Assembly: GCF_002159765.1 (NCBI RefSeq)
Contig: NZ_NFJH01000016.1
Coordinates: 1 to 38,957 of the forward strand
Direction of reading: 5' to 3'
DNA: 38,957 bases
Origin: Collinsella sp. An268
GTDB taxonomy: Bacteria; Actinomycetota; Coriobacteriia; Coriobacteriales; Coriobacteriaceae
Part shown: piece after piece, positions 17,209-25,078 of the stretch
Position numbering within the stretch: the first letter of the stretch is position 1
How the letters are laid out: every line of letters begins with the position of its first letter
Notes under the pieces: generated by a model
What the model was told of the DNA's origin: nothing
Databases searched by the model: none
Seen by the model: the letters and a program-made list of their open reading frames with translations, nothing else
Made by a program: the position numbers and the translations under genes

Positions 17209-17547
17209 ATGGCAACCAAACAGGAAATCTCAATGATCGGCTTCGAAATCGTCGCCTATGCAGGCGATGCCCAGACCGATCTCATCGCCGCCCTCGACGC
17301 CGCGCGCACGGGCAACTTTGAGGAGGCGGAGCGTCTGCACAAGCAGGCGAGCGACGAGCTTATCGGCGCGCATGATACGCAGACGAAGCTCCTCTCGCAG
17401 GAAGCGGGCGGTGGCGAGATGGACGTCACCTTTATCATGGTGCACGCGCAGGACACGCTTATGACGACCATGATGCTCGAGAAGCAGACGCGTTTCATGA
17501 TCGACGAGTACCGCCGCATCGCCGCCCTGGAGGCGAAGCTCTCCTAA
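17209..17547 (+). CDS. lacF: PTS lactose/cellobiose-family EIIA component
   Basis: Cytoplasmic phosphocarrier that takes phosphate from HPr and passes it to the EIIB domain of a lactose/chitobiose-type permease. The 112-residue helical protein carries the phosphorylation site FIMVHAQDTLMT; H79 is the expected phospho-His and D82 the metal-binding Asp. The ATG at 17209 has AGGAGG five bases upstream. It stands alone: no lactose-family EIIB or EIIC and no 6-phospho-beta-galactosidase (lacG) is in the window, and the only other PTS here is of the unrelated mannose family. The lacABC neighbours support a lactose or galactoside substrate; the lacF symbol is therefore by context. Confidence 0.88.
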   Translation: MATKQEISMIGFEIVAYAGDAQTDLIAALDAARTGNFEEAERLHKQASDELIGAHDTQTKLLSQEAGGGEMDVTFIMVHAQDTLMTTMMLEKQTRFMIDEYRRIAALEAKLS

Positions 17548-17559
17548 CGGAACTCCCCT

Positions 17560-17645
17560 AGCCCCTAAACACGCATCCGAGAAGCGGGCCCCGCCGTGTG
17601 CATACGCACAGCGGGGCCCGCTTCTCGGATGCGTGTTTAGGGGCT
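17560..17645. repeat. Perfect 35-bp inverted repeat after the EIIA gene
   Basis: The left arm 17560-17594 (starts AGCCCCTAAACACGC, ends GGGCCCCGC) is exactly complementary to the right arm 17611-17645. The 16-base centre can itself pair as GTGTG/CGCAC. It begins 12 bases after the EIIA stop codon. No T tract follows on either strand. Confidence 0.95.
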
Positions 17646-17670
17646 GATATGTAGACTATCCTGTCAAGAG

Positions 17671-17710
17671 CCAAAACCGTCCCCGCCCGTGTTTCGCGGG
17701 CGGGGACGGT
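17671..17710 (-). terminator. Hairpin terminator at the outer end of the IS110 relic
   Basis: ACCGTCCCCGCCCG (17676-17689) pairs perfectly with 17697-17710, leaving a seven-base loop; on the minus strand TTTT follows. It lies downstream of the relic transposase on the same strand. Confidence 0.65.
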
Positions 17711-17934
17711 CTCTCTATATCCGTATCCGATCCGGGGCGGCGGCGCGGCGGAGAGCCGGCTGGCTTCAGCGAGCTCCAGTCTGACATCCGCGCGTCGAGG
17801 CGCATTCCGATCCATCCGGCGCGGGGCGCCCGCTTCTCTAGTACCGCGCGCGGCCCGAGGGCCGCGCATAGCCGGTCCGCGGTTCTCCCCATCGCCCGCC
17901 GCTGCCGCCTCCCCGGCGGTTGTCGGCCCTCGCA

Positions 17935-18179
17935 GTTGGCGAGGGCCCAGACGAAGCCGGCGAGCTCGCGCGCCGCCTCCTGCCCCGGCGTGGGGCAGAG
18001 GCGCTCCACGGCGTTCCCGACCGCGAGCATCCTGGAGAGGAACGCGGCGTCCCTCTTGTCGGTCTTCACCCGGTCCCCGGACGGCTTGAACATCTTGCTC
18101 ACCGCGCCCACGCAGGTGGGCAGCCCGAGTCCGTCGAGCGGGCGCGTACGTCGAGGCCGATGCCGGCGCGATAGATCAT
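17935..18179 (-). pseudogene. IS110-family transposase (DEDD recombinase) relic
   Basis: The ATG at 18179 has GGAGG eight bases upstream and starts MIYRAGIGLDVRARS, the usual N terminus of IS110-family transposases. From about 18138 the homology continues in another frame with LDGLGLPTCVGAVSKMFKPSGDRVKTDKRDAAFLSRMLAVGNAVERL, the family's conserved stretch with the DARRDA-like RVKTDKRDA motif. The segment that should join them (about 60 residues, including early catalytic-domain residues) is missing, giving an internal deletion plus frameshift. Homology fades after QEAARELAGFVWAL, so the 3' half is also lost. Cannot encode an active enzyme. It separates the EIIA gene from lacR and records an old insertion in the locus. 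Confidence 0.85.
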
Positions 18180-18290
18180 GGCTGGGACCTCCTATGACTT
18201 GTGGCGGGCCTGTCCTGCGACTCGAGCCCAACCCACGTCGCCGCAGATGCGGCCTTCGATTCATAGAGAGAGGTCCCAGTCGCTCTCTAC
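18180..18290 (-). ncRNA. Structured leader of the IS110 relic, possible bridge-RNA remnant
   Basis: Directly upstream of the relic ATG, CTGGGACCTC (18182-18191) and GAGGTCCCAG (18270-18279) form a 10-bp inverted repeat around about 78 bases that include the hairpin GCCGCA/TGCGGC. On the minus strand the inner copy overlaps the Shine-Dalgarno sequence. IS110 elements are known to encode a bridge RNA in this position; here that is inference from location and fold. Confidence 0.3.
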
Positions 18291-18369
18291 ATATCTTCTA
18301 GTCGGAGCGCCGAAGAGCCGTGTTCGCTCAGCCGGCGGCGCCCCCGCACTGCCCGCCGGATGGATCGGG

Positions 18370-19134
18370 CTACTGCAGGACCTCCGTGTACTCGGACAGC
18401 TGCCGCAGGGCCTCAGGGGCTATCGTCTCATCGGTAATGAGAGCGTCGAGCTTGATGAGATGGTAAAACGAGAAGAAATCGCGCCTTCCCACCTTGCTCG
18501 CGTCAGCCACCAGGTAGCGGGCGTCCGCCTTCTCGAAGGCGAGCTCTTGGAAATGCCCCTCCTCGGCGTTGGAGGTGGAGACCTCGCCGTCGTAAATTCC
18601 GTTGGCGCCGATGAAGGCGATATCGAGCCCCAGCTTGCCGATGGCGTCCTCAGCGAGCGGTCCGACGAAGGCGCCTGTCCGTGGGCGATACATCCCGCCG
18701 ATCAGGCAGAGGTCATACCCCGCGCTGCCCTCCAGCCTGTTGAACACCGAGAGCGAATTGGTAACGATACGGAGGCGGCAGGCAGGCAGGAGGGGAACCA
18801 TCTGCTCCACCGTCGTCCCCGTACCCAGAAATACCGTCGAGCCCTCCTCGATGAGCGACACGGCGCGCGCTGCGATGGCGCGCTTCTGCGCCGTGTTGCG
18901 ATCGCGCTTCTCAGAATGGCTGTACTCTTGGCGCAGCATCGAGTGCCGGCGCGCACCGGCGCTGCGGGCGCCGCCGTGGACGCGCACGAGCTCGCCGGAG
19001 CTTGCCATCTCCTCCAGATCGCGCCGTACGGTCATCTCCGAGACGTCGAGCTGAGCGGCGATATCCTTCACCGACGCGGATCCGCGCTCCTCAACAAGGC
19101 GCTTGATGCTGTCCTGTCGCTCCGCTTTTATCAT
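18370..19134 (-). CDS. lacR: DeoR/LacR-family transcriptional regulator
   Basis: A 254-residue DeoR-family repressor: N-terminal HTH at about 1-57 (RQDSIKRLVEERGSASVKDIAAQLDVSEMTVRRDLEEMASSGELVRVHGGA) and a C-terminal DeoRC sugar-phosphate sensor domain (FLGTGTTVEQM, VTNSLSVFNRL, LIGGMYRP, FIGANGI). LacR of Gram-positives responds to tagatose-6-phosphate; the position between lacABC and galMKT makes it the natural regulator of both. I chose the ATG at 19134 because it gives the usual family length; a weak GAGGATGG lies upstream. The protein diverges from galM, with the candidate operator TACCGTTCAT in the shared gap. AgaR- or FruR-type alternatives are possible from sequence alone, so the symbol is by context. 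Confidence 0.8.
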   Translation of the reverse strand: MIKAERQDSIKRLVEERGSASVKDIAAQLDVSEMTVRRDLEEMASSGELVRVHGGARSAGARRHSMLRQEYSHSEKRDRNTAQKRAIAARAVSLIEEGSTVFLGTGTTVEQMVPLLPACRLRIVTNSLSVFNRLEGSAGYDLCLIGGMYRPRTGAFVGPLAEDAIGKLGLDIAFIGANGIYDGEVSTSNAEEGHFQELAFEKADARYLVADASKVGRRDFFSFYHLIKLDALITDETIAPEALRQLSEYTEVLQ

Positions 19135-19417
19135 AGGTTCCCATCCATCCTCTGTTGCTCTGAACGCAGCGCCCGAGCTCGCGTAAAGGTAAGCGCGCGG
19201 CTGCGGAGACATTGTGCGGCACGGCACCTTCTTGCAAGTTGGTTGGCACACACAACGCCGTCACCGGTCTCGTCTCGGCAAGGCGTACCCCTCGGAACCG
19301 ATCCATTATATGCATACGTTGCCATCGTTCATTATCATACCCGACCGTCAGGTTTCTCTGATGATATGCGTTCGTTCTGTTCGATTACCGCCCATTACCC
19401 GTTTGCTGCATAAATAC

Positions 19418-19460
19418 TACCGTTCATAGATGTTAGTTATTGTTTATTTTGCTATATACT
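19418..19460 (+). promoter_or_regulatory. galM promoter with upstream TACCGTTCAT motif
   Basis: The 10-mer at 19418-19427 is followed by TTAGTT (19433-19438) and TATACT (19455-19460), a 16-base spacing. The bases after the motif resemble those after the second lac copy (TACCGTTCATAG.TGTT.GTTATT). A weaker copy TACCGCCCAT is at 19386-19395. The remaining gap between lacR and galM (19135-19685) shows no gene. Confidence 0.6.
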
Positions 19461-19534
19461 CACACGCTGGTAACGTGCTCTTAGAAGAACAGCGCTCATC
19501 TTTCCGAGCACCCAACCGCTCTGCTTCTCCCAGG

Positions 19535-19550
19535 GCGCACCTAGGTGCGC
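19535..19550. repeat. Perfect 16-bp palindrome in the galM leader
   Basis: GCGCACCTAGGTGCGC is self-complementary throughout. It lies about 75 bases after the galM -10 box and 135 bases before the start codon, so it is probably within the 5' leader. It could be a protein site or a short hairpin. Confidence 0.7.
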
Positions 19551-19685
19551 GTCGGATGGGGCGGGCACGCATCTGCACCTGTTTTTCGCAACGCAAATTG
19601 GCGTGCGGTTCACGTCTCGCAGCCGCGGCATAAGCCGCATAATGGAGAGAGGATGCGCAGCCATGCCCACCTGTTGGAGGACCCC

Positions 19686-20750
19686 ATGATAGAAGTATCT
19701 TCGTTCGGTACCGCGGCGGGCGGCACGCCCGTTTGCGCCTACACGCTCACAGCAGCGAACGCGCCCGTAAGCGTACGCGTCATGGACTTTGGTGCCACCA
19801 TCCTCGGCATCACCTGCCCTGACGCGCAGGGCAACGTCGCCGACATCGTGCTCGGCTTTGACGCGCTCGAGGGCTACTTCGACAACCCCGCCTGCTACGG
19901 GGCGACCATAGGCCCCGTAGCCAACCGCACAGCGGGGGCCTCGCTCGACATAGCCGGCGAGACGTGGCACCTTGTTGCCAACGAGGGCCCGAACAACCTG
20001 CACACCGACCTCGTCCACGGCCTTCACAAGCGCGTGTGGGACGCGGCGGTCGACGAGGGCGCCAACCGCGTGACCTTTACCTGCCGGCTCGCCCATGGCG
20101 AGCTCGGGCTGCCGGGCGAGCGCACCGTCACGGCAACCTACACGCTTGATGCGGACGGCGCGCTCACCCTCACCTATCGCGTCGATACCGACCGCCCCAC
20201 CTACGCGAACATCACGAACCACACCTACTTCAACCTCGCGGGGCATGCCGCGGGGAGCGTCCGCGAGCAGCGGGTCGCCGTGCACGCCGTTCGCTATCTG
20301 CCCGTGCGCGAGGATTCCGTCTCCGCGGGCGAGATCGCCCCTGTTGAGGGGACGCCGTTCGACCTTGCCGCCGGTGCGGCGCTCGGCTCCGGCCTCGACG
20401 CAGACGACCTGCAGATTGCCCGCGGGCATGGGTACGACCACTGCCTCTGCGTCTTTGGCTTCGAGCCCGGCGCGGCGCCGCGGCCCGCGCTCGATGCGGT
20501 CGACCCGGCGAGCGGACGCACTCTCAGCATCTGCATCACGCACCCCGGAGCGCACCTCTACACCGGCAACTGGCTCGGCGACGGCCCCGCGCTCACCAAA
20601 GACGGCGCTACGTACGGCCCGCAGGCGGGCTTTGCCTTTGAACCTGAGTACTACCCCGACGGCGTGCACCATCCCGCGTGGCCGCAACCCGTCTGCACGC
20701 CCGACCACCCCTACGAGGAGTCCATCGTCTACCGCTTCGGTATAGCCTAG
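19686..20750 (+). CDS. galM: Aldose 1-epimerase (galactose mutarotase)
   Basis: Interconverts beta- and alpha-D-galactose so that GalK can act; cytoplasmic. The 354 residues match the GalM family: GPVANRTAGASLDI, the sugar-binding EGPNNLHTDLVHGLHKRVWD, catalytic His in the NITNHTYFNLAGH segment and the general-base region FAFEPEYYPDGVHHPAWPQP. The ATG at 19686 was chosen because GGAGG lies five bases upstream; the reading frame is open further upstream to 19545. First gene of galM-galK-galT; galK follows after 43 bases. Free galactose could come from the GH35 enzyme of Region 3. Epimerases of this superfamily can act on other sugars, but context supports galactose. Confidence 0.93.
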   Translation: MIEVSSFGTAAGGTPVCAYTLTAANAPVSVRVMDFGATILGITCPDAQGNVADIVLGFDALEGYFDNPACYGATIGPVANRTAGASLDIAGETWHLVANEGPNNLHTDLVHGLHKRVWDAAVDEGANRVTFTCRLAHGELGLPGERTVTATYTLDADGALTLTYRVDTDRPTYANITNHTYFNLAGHAAGSVREQRVAVHAVRYLPVREDSVSAGEIAPVEGTPFDLAAGAALGSGLDADDLQIARGHGYDHCLCVFGFEPGAAPRPALDAVDPASGRTLSICITHPGAHLYTGNWLGDGPALTKDGATYGPQAGFAFEPEYYPDGVHHPAWPQPVCTPDHPYEESIVYRFGIA

Positions 20751-20793
20751 CCGCCAAACCAGTCCCACCCGGGACCGAGAAAGGAAGGAAACC

Positions 20794-21999
20794 ATGTCAG
20801 ACTTCACGCAAGCACCCGAATTCGCCCGCGCGCGAGCGCTCTTTGAGCAGGAGTTCGGCACGCCCGCGCCGGACGCCCGCCAGCTCGCCGTCTACGCCCC
20901 CGGCCGCTCCGAGATCGCCGGCAACCACACCGACCACGAGGGCGGCCACGTCATCGCCGGTGCCGTCAACGTCGCCGTCTTCGGCATCGCCGTCGCCAAC
21001 GGCACGAACAAGATCCGCATCGCCGACGAGGGCTTCCCCACCTTTGAGATCACGCTCGACAACCTCGATCCCGTAGAGGAGGAGAAGGTCACCTCGCAGA
21101 GCCTCGTACGCGGCATGGCGCGCGCGCTCGCCGACACGGGCCGCACGCCCGAGGGTTTCGACTTCTCCTTTGTCTGCACCGTTCCCTCCGGTGGCGGCCT
21201 CTCCAGCTCCGCCGCGGTGGAGGCCGCGTACGGCCGCGCCATGGAGGCCCTCTGGCCCGGGCGCGCCATCACGCCGGTCGAGCTCGCCCAGATGAGCCAG
21301 ATGGCCGAGAACCGCTACTTCGGCAAGCCGTGCGGCCTTATGGACCAGCTTGCCGTGTGTCTGGGCGGCCTCGCCTACATGGACTTCCGGGAGAGCGAGC
21401 CTAAAACCGCCAAGCTCGACTTCGACTTCGACGCAGCAGGCTATGCGCTCTGCCTCGTCAACGTGGGCTGCGACCACAGCGCCTTCACCGACGACTACGC
21501 CGCGGTGCCGGTGGAGATGCAGCAGGTTGCCGCCGAGTTTGGCGTGAATCGCCTGTGCGAGGTCGATCCGGCCGTCTTTGACGAGGCGCTGCCGGCGCTG
21601 CGCGAGAAGCTCGGCGACCGCGCGGTGCTGCGCGCCATCCATTATTGGTATGAGAACGACCTCGTCGACCGTCGTTGGGACGCCCTGAACGCCGGCGACA
21701 TCGACGCGTTCCTCGCGCTCACGCGCGACTCGGGCGCGAGCTCGGGCATGTTCTTGCAGAACGTCTCCACCGGAGGCTCCTACCAGCCCGCGATGCTCGC
21801 CCTCGGCATGGCCGAGCGCCTGCTCGATGGCGAGGGCGCCATCCGCATCCACGGCGGCGGCTTTGGCGGCTCCATCCAGTGCTTCGTGCCGGTGGAGAAG
21901 GTCGATGGCTTCATCGCGCAGATGAACGCGTGGCTCGGCGAGGGCGCCTGCCGCCACTACCTCATCTCCGAGGAAGGGGCGTGCGCGCAATGGCTGTAA
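20794..21999 (+). CDS. galK: Galactokinase
   Basis: Phosphorylates alpha-D-galactose to galactose-1-phosphate, first committed step of the Leloir pathway. GHMP-kinase family, 401 residues. The galactokinase signature is visible as APGRSEIAGNHTDHEGGHVI, the ATP loop as VPSGGGLSSSAAVEAAYG, the catalytic aspartate in KPCGLMDQLAVCLGG and motif 3 as RIHGGGFGGSIQ. The first signature differs from the common GRVNLIGEHTDYN form (SEIAGNHTDHE), as in other Firmicute/Actinomycete-type enzymes. The ATG follows AAGGAAGG. Its last 10 bases overlap the galT start, suggesting translational coupling. Confidence 0.96.
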   Translation: MSDFTQAPEFARARALFEQEFGTPAPDARQLAVYAPGRSEIAGNHTDHEGGHVIAGAVNVAVFGIAVANGTNKIRIADEGFPTFEITLDNLDPVEEEKVTSQSLVRGMARALADTGRTPEGFDFSFVCTVPSGGGLSSSAAVEAAYGRAMEALWPGRAITPVELAQMSQMAENRYFGKPCGLMDQLAVCLGGLAYMDFRESEPKTAKLDFDFDAAGYALCLVNVGCDHSAFTDDYAAVPVEMQQVAAEFGVNRLCEVDPAVFDEALPALREKLGDRAVLRAIHYWYENDLVDRRWDALNAGDIDAFLALTRDSGASSGMFLQNVSTGGSYQPAMLALGMAERLLDGEGAIRIHGGGFGGSIQCFVPVEKVDGFIAQMNAWLGEGACRHYLISEEGACAQWL

Positions 22000-23606
22000 C
22001 CGACGAGGTGATCGGCGCGACCACCGCGGCGCTTGCCGACTACGCCTACCTGACGGGCATGATTGACGCCGCCGACCGCGTCTGGGCCTACAACACGATC
22101 CTGGACGAGATGGGAGCCGAGGGTCCGGCGCCCGCCGAGGGATGGGTCCTTGCCGAGCCCGCGGCGGACGACGGGTTTGACCTCGACGCCGCCCTCGCGG
22201 TGCTTGCCGAGGCCTCCGCTGCGCACGGACGCGTAGAGGACACCGCCACCGGCCACGACCGCGCCGCCATGCGCGTTATGGGCGCCCTCATGCCCCGGCC
22301 CTCCGCCATCGCCGCGCGGTGGGAAGCCCTTCGCGCGAGCGACGGCCCCGCAGCCGCGACGGACTGGTTCTACCGCCTCTGCTGCGACGCGGGCTACGTG
22401 CGCCGCAGCGCCATCGCCAAGAACATCGCCTGGAAGACGCCCACGCGCTGGGGCGACCTCGAAATCACCATCAACCTCTCCAAGCCCGAGAAGGACCCGC
22501 GCGATATCGCCCGCGCCGGCGCCGCCAAGAACACGGGTGAGAAGTATCCCGCCTGCCAGCTCTGCATCGAGAACGAGGGCTACTCGGGCCGTGGCGCTGC
22601 AAGCCCTATGGGCGACCACCCCGCACGCCAGAACCTCCGCATCGTACCCATCGAGCTCGGCGGCGAGCGCTGGGGTTTCCAGTACAGCCCCTACGCCTAC
22701 TTTAACGAGCACAGCATCGCCATGAGCGCGCACCACCGGCCCATGCATATCGACCGCGCCAGCCTGACGTGCCTCCTCGACTTTGTCGATACGCTCCCCC
22801 ACTACTTCATCGGCTCCAACGCCGACCTGCCCATCGTGGGCGGCTCCATCCTCTCGCACGACCACTTCCAGGGCGGCGCGCACGAGTTCCCCATGATGCA
22901 CGCCGAGGTCGCCCGAGCCTTTACCATGCCCGGATTCGAGGATATCGAGGGTGCCGTGCTCACTTGGCCGCTCTCGGTCCTGCGCCTGCGCGCCGACGAC
23001 CGCGCGCGGCTGCTCGACGCCTGCGTGCACGTCATCGACAGGTGGCGCGACTGGACCGATGAGGAGGTCGGCGTCATCGCCCGCACGCCGGACGGCACGC
23101 CCCATAACACGGTGACGCCGGTCATCCGGCGCGTGGATACCGAGGGCCGCGTGGGCGGCGAGCGGTATGAGGCGTACCTCGCGCTGCGCTGCAACATCAC
23201 CAGCGAGGAGCATCCCCTGGGGGTCTTCCACCCGCACGCGGAGTACCATCACATCAAGAAGGAGAACATCGGCTTGATCGAGGTCATGGGCCTGGCCATC
23301 CTGCCCGCACGCCTGAAGACCGAGCTCGCGGCCGTGGGGGCGCGCTTGCGCGCCGCCGCGCAGGCCGGAGCGGCTCCCGCTGACGTGCTCGCCGCACTCG
23401 AGGCCGACCCCGCCTGCGCCTCGCACGCCGCATGGGCCCGCGAGGTATTCGCCCGCCGCAGCGACGAGCTCGCAGACGGCGACGTGGACGCGATCCTGCA
23501 CGAAGAGGTCGGCGCCGTCTTTGGGCACGTGCTCGAGGACGCCGGCGTCTACAAGTGGGACGAGGCCGGTCGGGCGGCACAGCAGCGCTTCATCGACGCA
23601 CTGTAG
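21990..23606 (+). CDS. galT: UDP-glucose--hexose-1-phosphate uridylyltransferase, Firmicute-type (GalT2)
   Basis: Exchanges galactose-1-phosphate and UDP-glucose for glucose-1-phosphate and UDP-galactose. The 538-residue product belongs to the long GalT class of Gram-positives, not the 350-residue HIT-type enzyme. The active-site stretch is FIGSNADLPIVGGSILSHDHFQGG, with the nucleophilic His expected in HDHFQ, and a second conserved block FHPHAEYHHIKKENIGLIEVMGLAILP. The start overlaps the galK stop. The ATG at 21990 is 13 bases after AGGAAG; an in-frame GTG at 21981 is better spaced and is an alternative. Third gene of galMKT; galE is not in the window. Confidence 0.95.
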   Translation: MAVTDEVIGATTAALADYAYLTGMIDAADRVWAYNTILDEMGAEGPAPAEGWVLAEPAADDGFDLDAALAVLAEASAAHGRVEDTATGHDRAAMRVMGALMPRPSAIAARWEALRASDGPAAATDWFYRLCCDAGYVRRSAIAKNIAWKTPTRWGDLEITINLSKPEKDPRDIARAGAAKNTGEKYPACQLCIENEGYSGRGAASPMGDHPARQNLRIVPIELGGERWGFQYSPYAYFNEHSIAMSAHHRPMHIDRASLTCLLDFVDTLPHYFIGSNADLPIVGGSILSHDHFQGGAHEFPMMHAEVARAFTMPGFEDIEGAVLTWPLSVLRLRADDRARLLDACVHVIDRWRDWTDEEVGVIARTPDGTPHNTVTPVIRRVDTEGRVGGERYEAYLALRCNITSEEHPLGVFHPHAEYHHIKKENIGLIEVMGLAILPARLKTELAAVGARLRAAAQAGAAPADVLAALEADPACASHAAWAREVFARRSDELADGDVDAILHEEVGAVFGHVLEDAGVYKWDEAGRAAQQRFIDAL

Positions 23607-23640
23607 CCCGCACCGCCTTGCCAGGGCGCCTACTTACCGC

Positions 23641-23680
23641 AAAAGGCACGGGACCAAATGGGTCCCGTGCCCTTCTTGTT
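23641..23680. terminator. Bidirectional terminator between galT and nagA
   Basis: GGCACGGGACC (23645-23655) and GGTCCCGTGCC (23661-23671) form an 11-bp stem with a 5-base loop. On the plus strand CTTCTTGTT follows; on the minus strand TTTTGC follows. It serves the convergent galT and nagA transcripts. Confidence 0.88.
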
Positions 23681-23735
23681 ACCCAGCGCGCCGGCCGTGC
23701 GGCAGCGCTCGGCCGGACGATACCTGTATCCAGCC

Positions 23736-24905
23736 CTAAGCGGTGACCGACACGCCGTTCACATACGTGTCGTTAAGGGTCATATCGCCGTTGAAGATCG
23801 TGAGGTCGGCGTTGCGACGCGGCTTAATGAAGCCCACCTTGTCGTCGATTCGCGCCGAGCGCGCCGCGACCTCGGTCGCCATGCGGATGGCCTGCTCGGC
23901 CGTCACGATCTGCCAATCGACCATGTTCTTCACGCCCTCGGCGAGCGTGAGCACCGAACCGGCGATGGAGCCGGTGGTGCCGTCCTCGTTGCGCAGGTAG
24001 CACAGGCCGTCCTTCATGACAACGGGCAGGCCGCCGGACATATAGTCACCCTCGGGCATACCGCCGCAGCCGAGGCAGTCGGTGATAAGCACCGTATGAT
24101 CCCAGCCCTTGGCGGTGACGAGCGCCCTGATGGCGGCGGGCGTCACGTGGCGCCCATCGCAGATGATCTCGGCATAGGTGCCGTTCGTCGTCATAGCTGC
24201 GCCCACCACGCCCGGATCGCGGTGATGCAGGCCGCGCTGACCGTTGTAGGTATGCACAAAGCAGCTCGCACCCGCGTTGACCGCCGCGAGCACCTCGTCG
24301 TACGTCGCATCGGAGTGGCCGATCGATGTCACGACCCCCATCGCATCGAGTGCGGCGCAGTAGGCGGCTGCCCCGTCGCGCTCGGCGGCAAGCGCGCTCT
24401 TAACGATACGGCCGCCAGCCCTCTCCTGCCAAGCAGAGAACACGTCCACATCGGGCTCGATAAGGTACACCGGATTCTGGGCGCCCACGTGCTTCATCGT
24501 GAAGAAGGGGCCCTCGAGGTAGATGCCGCCGATGTGCGCACCGACAAAATCCGCGTCGCGCGCCTCATCTGCCGCGGCGATAGCGGCACAGGAGTCCGCA
24601 ATCTGCTCCACCGACTCGGTAAACGTCGTAGGCAGCCAACAGGTCGTGCCTCGGCGCGCGAGTTCGATGCTCGAGAGGTTGATGCCCTCCGCCTCACGGT
24701 CGGTCGTCGCATGGTTGTAGAACCCGTGGATATGCGTATCGACAAGGCCCGGACCGACGATGCAGCCCGTGTAATCGCGAACCTCGCAGTCAGGCTCCTC
24801 GGCGCTCCACGCACCGAAGACGCCATCCTCGATCGTAAGGTAGCCGCCCTGCATGGTGGCACCGGGAAGAACGAATCGATCGGCTTTGATCGCAAACGTG
24901 CTCAT
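23736..24905 (-). CDS. nagA: N-acetylglucosamine/N-acetylgalactosamine-6-phosphate deacetylase
   Basis: Removes the acetyl group from amino-sugar 6-phosphates, giving GlcN-6-P or GalN-6-P and acetate. Amidohydrolase superfamily, 389 residues: metal-site DTHIHGFYNH, YLEGPFF, the SIGHSDATYDE and HTYNGQRGLHHRDPG histidines, and the catalytic aspartate in VLITDCLGCGG. Next to the AgaS-type gene it may act as AgaA on GalNAc-6-P; sequence alone does not separate NagA from AgaA. The ATG is preceded by AAGGAGAG. It is last in the leftward GH35-PTS cluster, with a 173-base gap to AgaS that contains a 10-bp hairpin, so it might be expressed at a different level. Confidence 0.9.
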   Translation of the reverse strand: MSTFAIKADRFVLPGATMQGGYLTIEDGVFGAWSAEEPDCEVRDYTGCIVGPGLVDTHIHGFYNHATTDREAEGINLSSIELARRGTTCWLPTTFTESVEQIADSCAAIAAADEARDADFVGAHIGGIYLEGPFFTMKHVGAQNPVYLIEPDVDVFSAWQERAGGRIVKSALAAERDGAAAYCAALDAMGVVTSIGHSDATYDEVLAAVNAGASCFVHTYNGQRGLHHRDPGVVGAAMTTNGTYAEIICDGRHVTPAAIRALVTAKGWDHTVLITDCLGCGGMPEGDYMSGGLPVVMKDGLCYLRNEDGTTGSIAGSVLTLAEGVKNMVDWQIVTAEQAIRMATEVAARSARIDDKVGFIKPRRNADLTIFNGDMTLNDTYVNGVSVTA

Positions 24906-24994
24906 GGATGTGCTCTCCTTACTCTTGCGGCGCCCCCGCGCGGACGCCGGTTGACACTCTACCTGCTAGATACCCTGCACCCTTCCGCATAAAC

Positions 24995-25030
24995 CGATGC
25001 CCGCCCGCCGTGGAGGCGAAGCGGGCATCG
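24995..25030 (-). terminator. Hairpin between agaS and nagA, possible partial terminator
   Basis: CGATGCCCGC (24995-25004) and GCGGGCATCG (25021-25030) pair perfectly. On the minus strand GGTTTATG follows, a poor T tract, so partial termination or transcript protection is plausible. Confidence 0.4.
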
Positions 25031-25078
25031 CTCATACCGCCGAGAGGTGCGCAGAGGCGCCTGGCTGTTCGCTGTCGG

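Noticed and set aside
17209-17547. A complete lactose PTS operon (lacFEG)
   Set aside because: No lactose-family EIIBC and no GH1 6-phospho-beta-galactosidase exist in the window; only EIIA is present.
17560-17645. Terminal inverted repeats of the IS110 element
   Set aside because: IS110-family elements lack long terminal inverted repeats, and both arms lie on the same side of the relic.
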